This document shows positions 17,319-26,884 of a stretch of 64,000 nucleotides of DNA, one piece after another. Below the pieces are notes generated by a model. It did not search any database. It was not told the DNA's origin and saw only the letters and a program-made list of their open reading frames with translations. Position 1 is the first letter of the stretch, and each line of letters opens with the position of its first letter. The stretch spans positions 310,001 through 374,000 of the forward strand of contig NZ_JADJNP010000001.1 of assembly GCF_016714275.1 (NCBI RefSeq). Direction: 5' to 3'. This DNA is from Tessaracoccus sp. GTDB lineage: Bacteria > Actinomycetota > Actinomycetes > Propionibacteriales > Propionibacteriaceae. Position numbers and translations under genes: made by a program.

Positions 17319-18179
17319 ATGAAGATTGCCGGAGCCCCGATCAGCTGGGGCGTGTGCGAAGTCCCCAACTGGGGCTACCAGATGACGCCCGAGCGCGTGC
17401 TGACCGAGATGCGCGAGATCGGCCTGACCGCCACCGAATTCGGCCCGCAGGGCTGGCTGCCGCTCGACGCCGAGGAGCGCGCCGCCGTCGTCAACGAGTT
17501 CGGGTTGAAGCCGGTCGGGGCGTTCTTCCTCGCCGTCATGCATGACCCCGAGTTCGACCCCATCCCGCAGGTCGAGCAGGAGCTCGAAGCCTTTGAGGTC
17601 GCGGGTGGCGAGTTCCTCGTGCTCGCGGCCGACTCCGGCCAGGAGGGCTACGACGACCGCCCCGTCCTCGACGAGCAGGGCTGGGCGACGCTTTTCAACA
17701 ACCTCACCCGCATCCGCGAGGTCTGCGCCGCCAAGGGCGTCACCGCCTGCCTGCACCCGCACTGGGGCACCATGGTGCAGAACGTCGACGAGGTCGTGCG
17801 CGTGCTCGACAACTCCACCGTCGGCCTCTGCCTCGACACGGGTCACCTGACCGCCGGCGGCGCTGACGTCGTCGACCTTGTCGGGAAGTACGCCGACCGC
17901 GTCGACATCGTCCACGCAAAGGACGTCGACAAGGCGCTGACCGACAAGCTGCTGCCGGGCGAGCTGACCTGGAGCGAGGGCATCAAAGCGGGCATGTTCA
18001 CGCCGATCGGCCAGGGTGACATCGACTTCGCCGCGATCGTCACGCTGCTCGACGACGCCGGCTTCGACGGCTACTGGGTGCTCGAGCAGGACATCATGCT
18101 CGACGAGGAGCCCCCGGCCGACGGCGGCCCGGTCGAGAACGCGAAGGCCTCCTTCGCCGCCCTCGCCGCCCTGGCCTGA
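17319..18179 (+). CDS. iolE: Inosose dehydratase-like TIM barrel (IolE)
   Basis: This 286-residue TIM barrel begins KIAGAPISWGVCEVPNWGYQ, the classic N-terminus of IolE (2-keto-myo-inositol dehydratase). Metal-ligand landmarks are CLHPHWGT, LCLDTGHL, IVHAKDVD and WVLEQD. The start ATG follows AAAGGAG. It is the only gene to the right of the operator at 17264 before the next LacI site. The expected reaction removes water from the inosose to give the trihydroxycyclohexane-dione substrate of IolD (22984). Confidence 0.88.
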   Translation: MKIAGAPISWGVCEVPNWGYQMTPERVLTEMREIGLTATEFGPQGWLPLDAEERAAVVNEFGLKPVGAFFLAVMHDPEFDPIPQVEQELEAFEVAGGEFLVLAADSGQEGYDDRPVLDEQGWATLFNNLTRIREVCAAKGVTACLHPHWGTMVQNVDEVVRVLDNSTVGLCLDTGHLTAGGADVVDLVGKYADRVDIVHAKDVDKALTDKLLPGELTWSEGIKAGMFTPIGQGDIDFAAIVTLLDDAGFDGYWVLEQDIMLDEEPPADGGPVENAKASFAALAALA

Positions 18180-18215
18180 CCCGACTCGGGACACATCCCG
18201 GCAGAGTCGAGTGGA

Positions 18216-18243
18216 TGCTGGACGATGCTGCACCGTTCCAGCA
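18216..18243. promoter_or_regulatory. LacI-type operator before a broken gene and lacI
   Basis: Begins TGCTGGACGATGC and ends GCACCGTTCCAGCA. It is near-identical to the minus-strand reading of 2005-2032. It lies 45 bases before the remnant at 18288 and upstream of the second paralogous lacI gene, which implies autoregulation or cross-regulation. Confidence 0.65.
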
Positions 18244-18287
18244 TTTGACGTAGGCTGATCCCGCCGTCGCGCTCGAAAGGACTCGCC

Positions 18288-18404
18288 GTGGACATCTCCA
18301 AGGCACGCAACACCGATCCCCGCTACTCGAAGCTCACGATCGGGGTGTGTCCCGACCAGGGTGCGCGCGAGTACGTGGCATCCTTCGGCCTCGGCCTCGC
18401 CTGA
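18288..18404 (+). pseudogene. Remnant of an IolE/IolH-type gene (38 codons)
   Basis: A GTG start behind GAAAGGA opens a 38-codon frame. Residues 5-18 (KARNTDPRYSKLTIG) match the N-terminus of the protein at 11985 (KARNTDPRYSTLAVG), and the DNA is almost identical over about 35 bases. It continues VCPDQG and then jumps to REYVASFGLGLA, which looks like a C-terminal helix of the same family. An internal deletion of roughly 270 codons that kept the frame would explain it. It still has a promoter-side LacI operator. Confidence 0.65.
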
Positions 18405-18413
18405 TCCGGAGGG

Positions 18414-18464
18414 ATGACCCGCATGATGAACAAGCCCGCGCTCTACGCGGCCGGGGCCCAGTGA
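18414..18464 (+). other. Possible 16-codon leader ORF overlapping the lacI start
   Basis: A frame coding for MTRMMNKPALYAAGAQ starts just after a GGAGG motif, and its TGA overlaps the GTG start of lacI (GTGA). It could be a translational coupler, or the start of a second deleted gene joined to lacI by the same deletion. There is no homology evidence. Confidence 0.3.
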
Positions 18465-19489
18465 CGCTCCCGCCGCGCGAGCTATCGGGGCGCGCGCCCA
18501 CCATCCGCGACGTCGCGGAGCGGGCGGGAGTCTCCAAGTCGCTCGTATCCTCCGTGCTCCAGGGAAAGGGGCGCGTGAGCGACGCGAGCCGCCAGGCCAT
18601 CCAACAGGCGATCGCGGACCTGGGCTACCGCCCCAACTCCCGGGCCAGGGCGCTTTCGCGGCAACGCTCCGACACCGTCGGCGTCATCGTCAACGATCTC
18701 AGCAACCCGTGGTTCATCGACCTCCTCGCGGGTCTCGCCACCACGCTGCACAGCTCGGGCCTTTCTCCCCTGCTCACTGACCGGGCCACCGACCACCGGA
18801 TCGGCGTCAGCTCAATCACGAAGCTGCTCGGCCAGAATGTCGACGGCCTCGTCCTGGTCGGCACGATGCACGATGACGAGGCCGTTCAGAAGGCGGCCGG
18901 TCAACTGCCGATCGTGCTCGCGGGGACCCGTGACCCGAAGGTTCCTGGCACGGACATCGTCGTCGACGACGACAGGGCAGGCGCCCGTGCCGCGACGGAG
19001 CACCTGCTGGGACTCGGCCACACCCGGATCGGGCACCTCAGCGGACCGGACGAGATCGGCGTGCTGCGGAGCGCCGGCTTCCAGGATGCGATGCAGGCCG
19101 CGGGCCTCGACGCCGACGCCTACCACGAGCCCGCCGGCACCAGCGAGGAGGTCGGGTACGCCGTCAGCAGGCGGCTTCTCTCCCTACCCGTCCGTCCGAC
19201 GGCGCTACTCGCCTTCAACGATATGACGGCCATCGGGGCGCTGTCGGCCGCGTTCGACCTCGGTCTGAGCGTGCCTACGGACCTTTCCCTGATCGGCTAC
19301 GACAACACGTTCGTCGCGAAGATCCGGCACATCTCCCTGACCTCGGTCGACAACGGAAGCTTCGCCGTCGGGGCCCAGGCGGGCCGCTTCCTCATCGAGC
19401 GGCTGGCCACCCCAACGCTCCCCCAGCGGATCCACCAGGTGCCCGCCGAGCTACAGGTCCGCGGCTCGACCAGCACCCCGTACGCGTGA
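18461..19489 (+). CDS. LacI-family transcriptional regulator (cyclitol cluster, paralogue 2)
   Basis: This 342-residue protein has the HTH TIRDVAERAGVSKSLVSSVL and a sensor domain very similar to that of 934-1959, including SDTVGVIV-DLSNPWFIDLLAG and the C-terminal GSFAVGAQAGRFLIERL. GTG 18461 is taken as the start, since the HTH begins about a dozen residues later and the upstream extension lies across the remnant. Its presence behind an almost identical operator suggests duplication of a regulator-operator-target unit. Confidence 0.88.
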   Translation: MTLPPRELSGRAPTIRDVAERAGVSKSLVSSVLQGKGRVSDASRQAIQQAIADLGYRPNSRARALSRQRSDTVGVIVNDLSNPWFIDLLAGLATTLHSSGLSPLLTDRATDHRIGVSSITKLLGQNVDGLVLVGTMHDDEAVQKAAGQLPIVLAGTRDPKVPGTDIVVDDDRAGARAATEHLLGLGHTRIGHLSGPDEIGVLRSAGFQDAMQAAGLDADAYHEPAGTSEEVGYAVSRRLLSLPVRPTALLAFNDMTAIGALSAAFDLGLSVPTDLSLIGYDNTFVAKIRHISLTSVDNGSFAVGAQAGRFLIERLATPTLPQRIHQVPAELQVRGSTSTPYA

Positions 19490-19572
19490 GCTCTTCGCTC
19501 CCACTTGGGCGTCTACGCGCCTGGCGCCGGCGTGCCTAGAATCTCCGGCACATCCACCCCCAAGGAGAACCC

Positions 19573-20946
19573 ATGGCACCCCGTCCCCCACTCGCGACCC
19601 ATGGGGCTACGCGCGCCGTAGCTCTCGTCACGGCGGTCCTGGCCTGCCTGCTCGGCCTCGGCGTCTCGCCGACGGCGCAGGCCGCGACGACATACGCGCT
19701 GAGCGGCACCATCACCTTCCCCGCCAGCGCTCCCGCCTCCGTGCGCAAGGCACTGGACCTCACGACCGGGAGCACCGACACCACGGGCGTCTACCTCTCC
19801 GTCTACGGGCCGGTCGGCAAGCCGTCGGCGAAGAACCGCTCCCTCGATCTGAAGCACCCCGACGTCGCCTACGTCGAGTCGACGGGCAGATGGTCGGTCA
19901 CCGGCCTGGAGAGCGGCGACTACTACGTCACGATCAACGCCTGGCTGCCCGGCGGCGGCTCGGCGAGCGGGTACAGCACCGACACGCCGATCGCGATCAC
20001 CGGCAACACGTCTCTCGGCACCACCGCGTTCACGGAGCAGGCCCGGCTGCAGCCCTCCTTCGGGTCCTGCCGCAACCGCCCCATCTACAAGATGTCGGCC
20101 AGGAACGTGGCAACCAGCAAGGAGTACTCCCTCCAGCCTGCCCAGGCCGGCTGGGACGACCCGGACTTCGTCGGATGCCCGGGCGACGCCTCCTTCGGTG
20201 TCTACAGGTTCGACGGTGCCCCCGTCGGCACCTACATCGTGTGGGCGGAGTGGCAGGAGGGCGCGACGACGGTCCGCGAGTACTTCCGGGGAGAGAAGCA
20301 CACCGTCGAGGTCCCCCGGATCGACTTCGGCACCCCGAACGAGGCCGAGGCCACACAGCTGGCGCTCAAGCCCTGGGAGAGCACGCAGATCACCATGGCC
20401 GTCGGCTTCACGAGGGCGGTCTCGCCCGGCGCACCTGCGATCACCGGGACGACAAAGGTCGGCTCCAAGGTCGCGGCCCAGCCTGGCGCCTGGACGACGG
20501 GAACCGGCTTCACCTACCAGTGGAAGCGCGACGGCAAGGCCATCGCAGGCGCGACGGCGTCCAGCTACACGGCCGTCGGCGCCGACGCGAAGAAGAAGCT
20601 CACCGTCACCGTGACGGGCACCAAGTCCGGGTACCGGTTCGCGACGGCGACCTCGGCGGCCAAGACGATCGCGCCGGGCACGTTGACGACGACGAAGCCG
20701 AAGATCGCGGGCACTCGGAAGGTCGGGAAGACCCTCACCGTGACCCGCGGCTCGTGGACCGCCGGCACAACGTTCAGCTACACCTGGTACCGCAACGGCA
20801 AGACCATCAAGGGCGCGACGAAGTCCAGCTACAAGCTGACGAAGGCGGACGCGACGAAGACCATCAAGGTCAAGGCGACCGGCAAGAAGAGCGGCTACAC
20901 GACCGCCTCGCGCACGTCGTCGGCCACCTCGAAGATCAAGAGCTGA
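19573..20946 (+). CDS. Secreted protein with two C-terminal Ig-like repeats
   Basis: This 457-residue protein begins with a Sec signal peptide (hydrophobic VALVTAVLACLLGLGV, likely cleavage after AQAA, about residue 37). The N-terminal 240 residues or so look like beta-rich carboxypeptidase-regulatory-type folds (TGLESGDYYVTINAW, APVGTYIVWAEW). Two copies of a roughly 85-residue module follow (about 285-368 and 370-457). They share the pattern KVGxxxxxxxGxWTxGTxFxYxWxRxGKxIxGAT and end KSGY. These modules are common in actinobacterial surface proteins. No anchor or enzyme motif is visible, and the function is unknown. AAGGAG lies 7 bases before the ATG. Confidence 0.75.
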   Translation: MAPRPPLATHGATRAVALVTAVLACLLGLGVSPTAQAATTYALSGTITFPASAPASVRKALDLTTGSTDTTGVYLSVYGPVGKPSAKNRSLDLKHPDVAYVESTGRWSVTGLESGDYYVTINAWLPGGGSASGYSTDTPIAITGNTSLGTTAFTEQARLQPSFGSCRNRPIYKMSARNVATSKEYSLQPAQAGWDDPDFVGCPGDASFGVYRFDGAPVGTYIVWAEWQEGATTVREYFRGEKHTVEVPRIDFGTPNEAEATQLALKPWESTQITMAVGFTRAVSPGAPAITGTTKVGSKVAAQPGAWTTGTGFTYQWKRDGKAIAGATASSYTAVGADAKKKLTVTVTGTKSGYRFATATSAAKTIAPGTLTTTKPKIAGTRKVGKTLTVTRGSWTAGTTFSYTWYRNGKTIKGATKSSYKLTKADATKTIKVKATGKKSGYTTASRTSSATSKIKS

Positions 20947-21033
20947 GCCTAGTGTCCCGCCGACTGGTTGCGGCGTCAGCCGTGTAGCAGCCGTACACCC
21001 CACGGGCGGGTCGGCCGGAATACGGTTGAGACC

Positions 21034-21951
21034 ATGGACCAACGGGGCGAGGTCGGGACGTTTCTCCGCAGCCGACGCGACAGGATCACACCGGAGCAGG
21101 CCGGGATCATCGGCGGGGGACGCCGTCGGGTCCCCGGGCTGCGCCGCGAGGAGGTGGCCACGCTGGCCGCGATCAGCGTGGACTACTACGCGCGGATGGA
21201 GCGCGGCGACCTGCGCGGGGTCTCCCCCGAGGTGCTCGACGCGCTCGCCCGCGCGCTCCACCTGGACGACGCCGAGGCCGACCACCTGCACGACCTCGCC
21301 CGCGCGGCCAACCCGCAACCGCCGGGGAGGCGCAGGCCGCGTGCGGAACAGACGGTGCGACCCAGCCTGCAACGGCTGGTCGACGCTGTCACCGGCGCCC
21401 CGGTCTGGGTGCGGGACCGCCGAATGAACCCCATCACGGCGAACCTGCTGGGCAGAGCGCTTTACCAGCCGATGCTGGACGACCCCGCCGGCCGCGGCAA
21501 CACCGCCCGGTTCATGTTCCTCAGCCCCGCCTCGCGGCTCTTCTTCCCGAACTGGGAGCGCAGCGCCGACGACCTCGTCGCGACACTCCGGACGTCCGCC
21601 GGGCAGCATCCGCGAGACAGGCAGCTCACCGACCTGATCGGGGAGCTCGTCACCCGCAGCGACGCCTTCCGGCGGCGCTGGTCCGCTCACAACGTGCGAT
21701 ATCACCGCACGGGCATCAAGTGGATCCGCCACCCGGTCGTCGGCGACCTGGAGCTGACTTATGAGGCCATGGAATTGCCGGGCAATCCCGACTGGCTCAT
21801 GTTCGGCTACACTTCCGAACCCGGCAGCCCTACCGAGGATCGCCTGAAGCTGCTCGGCAGCCTCGCCGCCACGCCGGCGAGCCCCTCAGGCAGCTCCGTT
21901 CACCCCGACCCGACGCCCCAGGCCGGACGGTTCACTGACGGCAAAATCTGA
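21034..21951 (+). CDS. XRE-family regulator with MmyB-like ligand-binding domain
   Basis: This 305-residue protein has an HTH in the first 75 residues (GRRRVPGLRREEVATLAAISVDYYARMERG), the signature of the PALR-EEVA class. It is followed by the MmyB-like PAS-type domain (WVRDRRMNPITANLLGRAL, NTARFMFLSP). ATG 21034 is preferred over a longer frame because the HTH starts shortly after it. Its stop lies inside the repeated leader element at 21941, with a GACCGTCGGTC dyad across the stop codon. It may regulate the two small membrane-protein genes that follow. Such regulators often control a neighbouring dehydrogenase, which is absent here. Confidence 0.85.
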   Translation: MDQRGEVGTFLRSRRDRITPEQAGIIGGGRRRVPGLRREEVATLAAISVDYYARMERGDLRGVSPEVLDALARALHLDDAEADHLHDLARAANPQPPGRRRPRAEQTVRPSLQRLVDAVTGAPVWVRDRRMNPITANLLGRALYQPMLDDPAGRGNTARFMFLSPASRLFFPNWERSADDLVATLRTSAGQHPRDRQLTDLIGELVTRSDAFRRRWSAHNVRYHRTGIKWIRHPVVGDLELTYEAMELPGNPDWLMFGYTSEPGSPTEDRLKLLGSLAATPASPSGSSVHPDPTPQAGRFTDGKI

Positions 21952-22109
21952 CCGTCGGTCGGGATTTGATTCTCGGGTGAATGGTGGTTTGCGTTGAGGT
22001 GTCACCCCAACCGGGGAGGCATACGTCGCCCGAAGGGCGACACCCACGAAGTCGTGCGGAGTGCACGGCATCAGACCGTGTCCTGCACCATGCACCGAAA
22101 AGAGCGGAC
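21941..22109 (+). repeat. Leader copy A of a duplicated regulatory/small-gene unit
   Basis: Starts with GCAAAATCTGACCGTCGGTC followed by GGGATTTGATTCT. Further on it shares TCACCCCAACCGGGGAG, a GTCGTGCG hairpin arm and ACCATGCACCGAAA with copy B at 22543. The 11-base dyad GACCGTCGGTC (21950-21960) is a likely operator. The leader is 169 bases long and ends at the SD region of the 22110 gene. Confidence 0.6.
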
Positions 22110-22370
22110 ATGTTCAAGCACTCCGCAACTCGTACTCACGAGACCCGCACCCGCGCCGCCTCCGGCGCGTCCACCCGCGCCGCCTCTGGTGCGCGCGCCA
22201 TCACGGCCATCTTCACCGTCGCAGCGGTGATCCTCGGTCTCGGGGTCGCTCTGACCCTCACCAACAACATCTGGCTCTTCGGCCTCGGCCTCGCTCTGAT
22301 CGCCGGCACCCTCGGCGTCGCCACCTCCGCCACCGCAGAGGTCCGCGCCGAAGTACGCGCGACCCGCTGA
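22110..22370 (+). CDS. Small membrane protein, copy A
   Basis: This 86-residue protein has a hydrophilic, Arg/Thr/Ala-rich N-terminus (FKHSATRTHETRTRAASGAS) and two hydrophobic segments (about 30-50 and 52-72) around VAAVILGLGVALTL. It ends EVRAEVRATR. It is paralogous to the 22714 product, and each has a conserved leader and its own terminator. The N-terminus carries an extra Ala/Ser/Thr/Arg-rich internal repeat (AASGASTRAASGA). GAGCGGAC precedes the ATG. Unknown function; membrane location is inferred. Confidence 0.6.
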   Translation: MFKHSATRTHETRTRAASGASTRAASGARAITAIFTVAAVILGLGVALTLTNNIWLFGLGLALIAGTLGVATSATAEVRAEVRATR

Positions 22371-22390
22371 CAGCCATCCCCAACCGTCAC

Positions 22391-22424
22391 AAAGGGCGGG
22401 CACCCCACAGGGTGCCCGCCCTTT
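22391..22424 (+). terminator. Terminator after small membrane protein A
   Basis: Stem AAAGGGCGGGCACC / GGTGCCCGCCCTTT with a 6-base loop, followed by CGTCG. It is almost identical to the terminator at 22939, so it was part of the duplicated unit. The stretch 22425-22542 shows nothing recognisable. Confidence 0.85.
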
Positions 22425-22542
22425 CGTCGTGCCCCTCAGTTCACGCACCGATGCCAGGATGAGCCACTCCGAACGCAGCAAGGAGAGCACGGGGTCGGCC
22501 TTGGGGCTCCGGCCCGACACCCGGACGCGTCGTTCGCTTATA

Positions 22543-22713
22543 GCAAAACCTGACCGACGGTCGGGATTTGATTCTTTGTCCGCAGCCAGTTAGCGTTGAG
22601 GTATCACCCCAACCGGGGAGATAGTCGCCCCAGACGGGGAGACACACACAAAGTCGTGCGAGCGCACGACAACACATCGTGTCCGCCCGCACCATGCACC
22701 GAAAGGAGCGGAC
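22543..22713 (+). repeat. Leader copy B of the duplicated unit
   Basis: Starts GCAAAACCTGACCGACGGTC, then GGGATTTGATTCT. The dyad GACCGACGGTC (22552-22562) has the same arms as copy A but a different central base. A perfect hairpin GTCGTGCG / CGCACGAC follows, then ACCATGCACCGAAAGGAG as the SD region. The length to the start codon (171 bases) is the same as in copy A within two bases. Confidence 0.6.
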
Positions 22714-22923
22714 ATGCTTAAGCACTCCGCAGCTCGTGTCAACGAGACCCGCACCGCGACCGCCTCTGACGCGCGCACCATCACGACCGTCTTCGCCGTC
22801 GCCGCGGTGATCCTCGGCCTCGGGGTCGCTCTGACCCTCGCCAGCCCCCTCTGGTTCTTCGTCCTCTTCCTGACCGTCGTCGGCCTCGGCGTCGCGTCCG
22901 AGGTTCGCGCCGCGCGCCGATAA
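22714..22923 (+). CDS. Small membrane protein, copy B
   Basis: This 69-residue paralogue of the 22110 product has a hydrophilic N-terminus (LKHSAARVNETRTATASDAR) and two hydrophobic segments (VFAVAAVILGLGVALTLA and LWFFVLFLTVVGLGVASEV), ending EVRAARR. AAAGGAG is 6 bases before the ATG. It is shorter than copy A because it lacks the Ala/Ser/Thr/Arg insertion. Function unknown; it may be a stress-induced small membrane protein. Confidence 0.6.
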   Translation: MLKHSAARVNETRTATASDARTITTVFAVAAVILGLGVALTLASPLWFFVLFLTVVGLGVASEVRAARR

Positions 22924-22938
22924 CCACCCCGACCCAAC

Positions 22939-22973
22939 AGAGGGCGGGCACCCCACCGGGGTGCCCGCCCTCT
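22939..22973. terminator. Bidirectional terminator
   Basis: AGAGGGCGGGCACC pairs perfectly with GGTGCCCGCCCTCT across a short loop. It lies between the small gene and the convergent iolD (stop at 22984). Confidence 0.85.
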
Positions 22974-22983
22974 GACGTCGTCG

Positions 22984-24867
<1,884 letters not shown>

Positions 24868-24876
24868 GTTCACTCC

Positions 24877-25755
24877 TTAGTTGAGGGGGGTCATGGGCAG
24901 GCGGGGATCGACCTCTTGGGTGTTCCAGGTCTCCCGCAGCCAGGTGTATTCGGGGTCATCGGTCATGAGCCAGGTGGCATCCTCGGCCGGGCCTGCCATG
25001 ACGTTCAGATAGTAGAGGTCGTATCCGGGCGCGGCGATGGAGGGGCCGTGATAGCCGTGGGGCATGATCACGACGTCGCGGGAGTGGACCTCGGCGCACA
25101 CGTCGATGGGCTTGCCGGGCGAAGGGTAGATCCGCTGGATCGCCATGCCCGTGGTGCCGTTCGCGGCCGGCCGCACCTCGTAGTAGTAGATCTCCTCCAA
25201 CACGCGCTCGACGTCGTTGTGCTCGTCGTGCTTGTGCGGCGGGTAGCTGGACCAGTTGCCGCCGGGGGTAAGCACCTCGCAGGCGAGCAAGTGGGAGGTG
25301 TCCAGCGTGTTACCCAGCGCGTAGTTGTTGACCTGGCGCGAGCAGTTGCCCGCTCCCCGCAGCGTCGTGACCACCTCGGAGGCCGGGCAGTAGCGCACGG
25401 GCAGGTCTGTCGTCGCCTTCGACGCGGGCAGCGCGAAGCGGCCGCCGTGCTGACTCCGGACGGTGAAGGTGGTGTCGCGCGGGATGTAGAGGTAGTCGGT
25501 GATCGCCGTCCACACCTCCGGACGGCCGGAGATTCGGTGCGACGCGCCGTCGACCTCGACGACGCAGCCGCCGGAGAGCGGCAGCACGAGCAGCTCGCTG
25601 TCGCCGGTGCTCACCTCCTGTGCGCCGTCGGCCGGCAGCGCCAGCACCTTGATCGCGCTGAACTCCCAGCCCGCGCGCTCGGCGGTGACGTCGGTCTCGA
25701 ACTGGCCGTGCGCCGTCGATCCCGCCCGGATCACATAGGTGTCGTTGTCGCTCAT
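24877..25755 (-). CDS. iolB: 5-deoxy-glucuronate isomerase (IolB)
   Basis: This 292-residue bicupin has the metal-binding cluster PPHKHDEHNDVERVLEEIYYY, where the His residues and the downstream Glu form the expected metal site. The length matches the family. It converts 5-deoxy-glucuronate to 2-deoxy-5-keto-gluconate. It starts one base before the iolC stop region (25756) and ends 9 bases before iolD, so it is in a tight operon. Confidence 0.95.
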   Translation of the reverse strand: MSDNDTYVIRAGSTAHGQFETDVTAERAGWEFSAIKVLALPADGAQEVSTGDSELLVLPLSGGCVVEVDGASHRISGRPEVWTAITDYLYIPRDTTFTVRSQHGGRFALPASKATTDLPVRYCPASEVVTTLRGAGNCSRQVNNYALGNTLDTSHLLACEVLTPGGNWSSYPPHKHDEHNDVERVLEEIYYYEVRPAANGTTGMAIQRIYPSPGKPIDVCAEVHSRDVVIMPHGYHGPSIAAPGYDLYYLNVMAGPAEDATWLMTDDPEYTWLRETWNTQEVDPRLPMTPLN

Positions 25756-26724
25756 CTATCCCTCCATCTCGAAGCCCCGCCCCGCGGCGGCCAGCAGCTC
25801 TGCTACCTCGTCCTGACGCGGCATCGCGGTCGAGCACTCCAGCCGCGACGCGACGATGGCGCCCGCTGCGGACGCGAAGGTCGCGATCTGCTCGACGCCC
25901 CAGCCATTCAGGACACCATGACACACGGCGCCACCGAACGCGTCGCCTGCGCCGAGTCCGTTGACGACCTCAACGGGGAAGGCCGGGACGAAGGCGCGCT
26001 CGGTCCGCGACTTCACCAGCGTCCCCGTCGGCCCCTGCTTCACGAACGCGATCTCCACGCCACGCTCGAGCAGGGCGTCGGCGGCGCGCTCGGGGTCACT
26101 CTCCCCCACGGCGATCCTGCACTCCTCGACGTTCCCGATCGCCACGTCGACGCTGCCGAGCACACGGGCCACGGCCTCGGAGGCCGACGCCTCGTCGATC
26201 CAGAACCGGGGCCGGTAATCGAGGTCGAGGACGGCGAGACCATCACGATGCCGGGCGAGGGCCAGCTCGTGCATGGCGCGCGACGGCTCCGCGGAAAGGC
26301 CGCTGACGGTGAGCCAGAGGATGCGATAGCGCTCGAGGTCCGCGGGCAGATGCTCCGGGCCGACCTCGAGATCCGGGGTGGTGGGCCATCGGTAGAAGTA
26401 GAGCGGGAAGTCGTCCGGCGGGAACAGCTCGCAGAACGTGACCGGGGTGTTGAAGTGGGGGTTGGTGACCACGAGCGACGGGTCGACACCCAACCGGGCG
26501 AGCTCGGTGACAACGAAGCGACCGAACGGATCGTCGCCGACCCCGGTGAGCACGGCGGCGTCGCGGCCGTAGCGGGCACACGCGACGGCGACGTTGGTCG
26601 CGGAGCCGCCGAGGAACTTGGCGAAGGTGTCGACGTCCTCCAGGCGGCGGCCGGGCTGCATCGGGTAGAGATCGACGCCGCACCGGCCAATAGCCAGCAC
26701 GTCGCGTGACCTCGAGCCATCCAC
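25756..26724 (-). CDS. iolC: 5-dehydro-2-deoxygluconokinase (IolC), PfkB family
   Basis: This 322-residue ribokinase-like kinase has an N-terminal KFLGGSATNVAVACAR motif and a C-terminal anion-hole/catalytic motif VNGLGAGDAFGGAVCHG, with the catalytic Asp near residue 260. It phosphorylates 2-deoxy-5-keto-gluconate at C6. In some bacteria IolC is fused to an aldolase-like domain; this one is not, and no iolJ is nearby. It is the first gene of the operon and divergent from the GntR gene across an operator at 26781. Confidence 0.93.
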   Translation of the reverse strand: MDGSRSRDVLAIGRCGVDLYPMQPGRRLEDVDTFAKFLGGSATNVAVACARYGRDAAVLTGVGDDPFGRFVVTELARLGVDPSLVVTNPHFNTPVTFCELFPPDDFPLYFYRWPTTPDLEVGPEHLPADLERYRILWLTVSGLSAEPSRAMHELALARHRDGLAVLDLDYRPRFWIDEASASEAVARVLGSVDVAIGNVEECRIAVGESDPERAADALLERGVEIAFVKQGPTGTLVKSRTERAFVPAFPVEVVNGLGAGDAFGGAVCHGVLNGWGVEQIATFASAAGAIVASRLECSTAMPRQDEVAELLAAAGRGFEMEG

Positions 26725-26780
26725 CCCGACGACCTCCCTCTTTGCGCCCGAGTCTGCCGGAAACCGACCGTTCCGTCAAA

Positions 26781-26800
26781 CTATGTTCTGACAAATATAG
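26781..26800. promoter_or_regulatory. GntR operator between iolC and gntR
   Basis: CTATGTTCTGACAAATATAG is a near-palindrome. Its minus-strand core ATTTGTCAGAACATA matches ATTTGTTCTAACATT at 27670 and ATTTGTACTGACATA at 31017. It lies between the divergent starts at 26724 and 26885. Confidence 0.75.
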
Positions 26801-26884
26801 CGCACCGATACGCGGTATGATCACCGGGATCAAGGCACGGTCACGGCATGGTGAGACATACCGACCCTGCGGACGGAGGTTGAT

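Noticed and set aside
19513..21732. A 739-codon minus-strand open frame
   Set aside because: Antisense to the secreted protein and the MmyB-like regulator, both of which have clear domains and start sites.
21941..22713. Riboswitch-type leaders
   Set aside because: The conserved parts are a short dyad and simple hairpins; no known riboswitch core could be recognised.
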